Source of the DNA: Callipepla californica brunnescens
Lineage: Eukaryota > Chordata > Aves > Galliformes > Odontophoridae
Direction of reading: 5' to 3'
DNA: 64,000 nt
NCBI GenBank assembly: GCA_023055505.1
Contig: JALIRH010000008.1
Location: 1,364,001-1,428,000 of the forward strand
Both the position numbers and the translations under genes were made by a program. Positions 61,068 through 64,000 of the stretch are shown piece after piece; the stretch's first letter is position 1, and each line of letters opens with the position of its first letter. The notes under the pieces were generated by a model. The model ran no database searches. It was not told the origin of the DNA and was given only the letters and a program-made list of their open reading frames with translations.

Positions 61068-61649
61068 TGATAAGGGGTGTGTGTCACCAGTTTACCAGGC
61101 TGGTTCGGCCCAGTCCCGTGACGATTGGTACGGGCGACCCACAGACACACACCTCAGGAAAGGGGAACGGGGAAAGGGAAAAGGGAGATGGGCCTAGAAA
61201 CAAAACATCAGCAACAATCTGAGGAGGGAAGCTAATTTACTAAATAAGATATTGGAAAGCAAAACAACACAATATAATACAATATAATTGGAATTGAAGC
61301 TAAGAAATCAAAGAAAATGAGCAAGAGAGAGTGTCCGAGAAACCAAAGGCCTTATGCTAAACACTGAAGGCAAGACAGCAGCGAGCACCCACAGCTGGGT
61401 CGATCCCAAAGGAAAGAGAGTGTCCCGTGACCGCAGACAGTTTTTATCTTTCCCTCTGAGTGGAAACACGTAACAATGCAAAGCATCGCACTGTCCTCTG
61501 GGGAATGTAGTTCTTCTCTTCTGAGACAGGCATATCCATAACTATTGATGATCCACGGAGCTAGAGCATTAAGTCTTTAACTCCCAATACACTACGTGAT
61601 GTTATGATGTGGAATATCAATAATATAACAAAACTCATAAAACCATGAC
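61068..61649 (-). mobile_element. Solo LTR-like element (endogenous retrovirus), about 580 bp
   Basis: Read on the - strand the segment starts TGTCATGGTTTTATGAG and ends ACACCCCTTATCA, so it has the TG...CA ends of an LTR. Inside are a TATA-like GATAAAAACTG about 200 bases from the start, a T-rich stretch and a pyrimidine-rich tract near the end (CCCTTTTCCCTTTCCCC). No gag, pol or env sequence flanks it. I see no matching target-site duplication: the left flank is acaaaga and the right flank is gtgtgga. The sequence resembles repeated LTRs of chicken-type genomes, but I cannot assign the family. Confidence 0.55.
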
Positions 61650-62024
61650 AGTGTGGAACACCTCCCTTCTGAGGAAAGGCTGAGAGACCTAGGTTCAGCC
61701 TTGAACAAAGAGGACTCAGAGGGGGTCTGTAAGTATCTAAGGAACAAATGGACAAGGCTGGACTCTTCTCAGCAGTGTGTGGTGAGAGGACAAGGGGAAA
61801 CAGCCACAAAATGAAGTATTGGAAGTTATCCACAAAAGTGAATGGGAACTTCTTCACAGTACAGTGATGGAGCACTGGCACTGCACAGAGAGGTGGTGGA
61901 GTCTCCTTTGGAGCTGCTCAAGGCCCGTTTGGACCCGCACAACCTGGGGAGCTGCTTTGGCAGGGGGTTGGACTCGATGATCTCTAGAGGCCCCTTCCAA
62001 CCTCTACAGTTCTGTGACTGCGTA
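61650..62024 (+). mobile_element. CR1 LINE 3' fragment next to the PLEKHB2 promoter
   Basis: The blocks tgaggaaaggctgagagacc, the gggaacttcttcacagtac region, ctttggagctgctcaaggcc, gttggactcgatgatctcta and ccccttccaacctctacag occur in CR1 order. The copy directly abuts the LTR-like element on its left and ends within about 30 bases of the CpG island on its right. Confidence 0.88.
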
Positions 62025-62029
62025 GGAAA

Positions 62030-62480
62030 TACAGCCTCAGCGCCTCGAACCGACGCGGCCACATTCCCGCCATGGCGCGGGTCACGGCCCGGCCGGGGCG
62101 GCGCGGCGGGCTGACGTCAGGGCGGGGCTGGCACTGCCCGCCGGCGGAGCGGCAGCGGGAGCGGGGCGGCCGAGGCAGGTAGGCGGCCCGGGGCCGGCTG
62201 CGCGCGGTGTCCCGGCCCGGCCCTACGGAGGTGGGGGGCCCGGAGCTGCCGGGTGCGCGGCGGGAGGGCGGGGGGGACCGGCGCGAAACGAGCAGGCCTC
62301 GCTGCGTGCGGGTCCGCGGCACGCCGAGCCGCGGGAAGGGCCCCGCTGCCTTCGGTTCGCTTTTCCCGTCAGCCAGCTGGGATTGAGAGCGAGAGGTCGA
62401 GTGGAAGAAGAGGTTGGAGATCCCGCGCTGTGTTCTGCGTGAAGGGGGGAAAGGGAGCAGCAGGGAGCGGTCCGCGCAGC
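62030..62480 (+). promoter_or_regulatory. PLEKHB2: CpG island, inferred PLEKHB2 promoter
   Basis: There is a sharp rise in GC and CpG after the CR1 copy. It contains ttcccgccatggcgcg, ctgacgtcagggcgg (a full CRE, tgacgtca, at 62112-62119) and several GC boxes. No TATA box is visible. Position and direction match the gene that follows FAM168B in other vertebrates, PLEKHB2 (evectin-2). Confidence 0.65.
62120..62178 (+). other. PLEKHB2: Candidate PLEKHB2 noncoding exon 1 (5' end uncertain)
   Basis: The sequence gcggcagcgggagcggggcggccgaggcag is followed by gtaggcggcc, a usable donor, so the exon would end at 62178. No PLEKHB2 coding exon is present in the remaining 1.8 kb. The assignment rests on synteny and the CpG island, not on protein similarity. 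PLEKHB2 encodes a small PH-domain protein that binds phosphatidylserine on recycling endosomes. Confidence 0.45.
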
Positions 62481-64000
62481 TTTGCTGTGTTTGCCCTTGT
62501 GCTCGGTGAAGGGCGTTCCTGCCACCGGGAAAGCTGTCCTGAGGTTGGTGCTACGAAGCATTGACTTATCTGTGTTTAAAGCCCGTTTCCCGTGCTGCTC
62601 ACACGGAGCTAGCTTCACAAGCAGGTACTGCACGCTGCCGCTTATCTGCCAAGACTCTCCTCTAGCTCTGGAAACACTCTTGTGGACATGGTGTGGGCTG
62701 AATGTAACGCTGTTGTAGGCTTCAAGTGAGTGCTGGCTCTTAAAAAGGATCAGACAAGAATATCAAACACCTCAGTGTTGGATATCAAGCGCCTTCAGTG
62801 CTGACAGAGTGCTCTGTGTCACTCGTTGCCCTCTATCTGGAGCAGAAGTTTGGAGCACTGAAATTCTGTGCTGGGAGAATGCAGTCTGTGCATCTGAGCG
62901 TACACACGGGATGCAGTACAGCTGCAGAGGCCTCTTCTTGGTGCTGGAGCCCTCGCTAATCGTGGGATGGCCTGCAGTGTGAGACTTGGGTTGTCTGTGT
63001 AATCTTCAGATTGTCAAGAGAGAGGTTTTCTTCTTCTTTCCTTCCTCCTTTTGTGTCTGAGTTCTATCTAATTAGGCTGTTGTGTAACAGAGTAGGTTGA
63101 AAGGCAGCAGCAAACATTCTGTAGCCTAATCTAGCCCTTGCAGACAAACGGAAGTTCGTGCAAGTTCTTTATTGGCTCTTACACTATTAAAAGGTCTCTG
63201 TAGATACACAGGGATTTCACCTAGAAGACGTGGAAGCACCAGCACAGAGACTCATTCCTGTGAAACAGAAGTGCAAGAAGAGAGTTTCCTTGTGAAGGAA
63301 ATGTAGAGGGAGAGGAGCATTTAGTGGGGTAGAAAAGGAAAGAGGCTCAGGTCCTTTGCAGGAATCAGTCAGTCCCAATTTCTGAAATTCCCCTTCTGTA
63401 GCCCAGTGAAGCAGGATGGTCTGAGCAGGACAGGAGTTTCATGCTCCTTTTCATTGGGCTGTCAGCTGATTGTTTGCTTTCCCAGTAAGCTGATACGAAA
63501 ACCAGTACTAAGATGTTTGCATTGGAGTTTCAACCTGAGCTGCAGGTGGTTCTCACTATCTCACAGCAGGTGCACACAGCATGAAATCCTGCCAGCCATT
63601 GTCTTTAGTTGTATGCCACAGCCTTTGTTTAGCAGGGGTGATACCTTGTCAGTAAATTCAGGGCTTTCAGCAGGTAATGCAAACTCCTCAGCAAAACCGA
63701 CTTTCTCTTGGAAAAGAGTAATTACTAGAGTAACTTCCACAAAATGCCAGCCTCACCAAGAAGGGCCTAAGAGTAATTCTGTCCTTGCTGCTCTAGTTCT
63801 GTCCAGAAAGTTGCATTTCCATTATTGCTCTCTAGAACAGTAGTCAGAACACCACTATGCTAAAAAATAAAAGCTTTTCCTCTGGTATATTCCATGTCTG
63901 GTCTGTTTCCTTTAGCTTGCTTGCACACTGGAGGAAAGTGACAGAATGCTGTAATAGCTTGGATTTAATGTAGGTCTTTCCCAGGGCGTTTTGAGCTTCA
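62481..64000 (+). other. Inferred PLEKHB2 intron 1, no coding exon seen
   Basis: The sequence becomes AT-richer and CpG-poor after the island. I looked for the PH-domain first coding exon (expected to start MAFVKSGW) and did not find it. Open frames in this stretch show no recognisable family. AATAAA-like words near 63865 could be chance. Confidence 0.45.

Noticed and set aside
61068..61649. Possible complete provirus
   Set aside because: Only a single LTR-like unit is present. No gag, pol or env coding, primer-binding site or second LTR was seen on either side.
1..64000. CRISPR arrays, operons, integrons or other prokaryotic systems
   Set aside because: The window is clearly vertebrate nuclear DNA. 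No regular spacer-repeat array or polycistronic gene layout was seen.
1..64000. tRNA, rRNA or snRNA genes
   Set aside because: No tRNA A/B boxes with a cloverleaf or rRNA core blocks were recognised by eye. A covariance-model scan would be decisive and could not be run.

Overview
This window is vertebrate nuclear DNA, almost certainly from a galliform bird. It contains intron-rich genes with GT-AG splice sites, two CpG-island promoters, many short 5'-truncated CR1 LINE fragments (the typical avian interspersed repeat), a fragment resembling the galliform mariner element GalluHop, and a solo LTR-like element. Most open reading frames longer than 60 codons are intronic or intergenic noise.

Three genes are supported, in the same order as the human 2q21 neighbourhood ARHGEF4 - FAM168B - PLEKHB2. 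(1) The 3' part of ARHGEF4 (Asef, a Cdc42/Rac guanine nucleotide exchange factor) lies on the + strand. Nine coding exons from 8371 to 17256 join in frame to 509 residues and encode the SH3, DH and PH domains and the C-terminus. The N-terminal exons (APC-binding region) were not found and should lie upstream of the window, so 1-8370 is read as intron. (2) FAM168B (MANI) lies on the - strand, convergent with ARHGEF4. Five coding exons from 39650 down to 31966 give 195 residues. A noncoding first exon sits in a CpG island near 45.3-45.6 kb, and the 3'UTR is about 6 kb, reaching a poly(A) signal near 25846. (3) The promoter and noncoding first exon of PLEKHB2 are inferred on the + strand at about 62.1 kb. 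No PLEKHB2 coding exon is present before the window ends.

Layout: 1-8370 ARHGEF4 intron, including a TTTAA-rich degenerate tandem array; 8371-17256 ARHGEF4 exons; 17257 to about 18160 proximal 3'UTR; 18.2-25.8 kb gap between the convergent genes, with poly(A) signals and one splice-bounded open segment; 25.8-32.0 kb FAM168B 3'UTR; 32.0-45.3 kb FAM168B coding exons and introns with CR1 copies; 45.0-45.65 kb CpG-island promoter; 45.65-60.2 kb gene-poor intergenic DNA; 60.2-62.0 kb a cluster of one small secreted-type ORF, a mariner fragment, an LTR-like element and CR1; 62.0-62.5 kb second CpG island; the rest is inferred PLEKHB2 intron 1.

The genes are not an operon and need not act together. 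ARHGEF4 links APC/Wnt-type signals to actin remodelling, FAM168B limits neurite outgrowth, and PLEKHB2 acts at recycling endosomes. I found no clearly new biological system. The items most worth checking are the small cysteine-rich secreted-type ORF at 60200-60502, the unassigned transcript signals between the convergent genes, and a possible FAM168B micro-exon that would create an overlapping upstream ORF.
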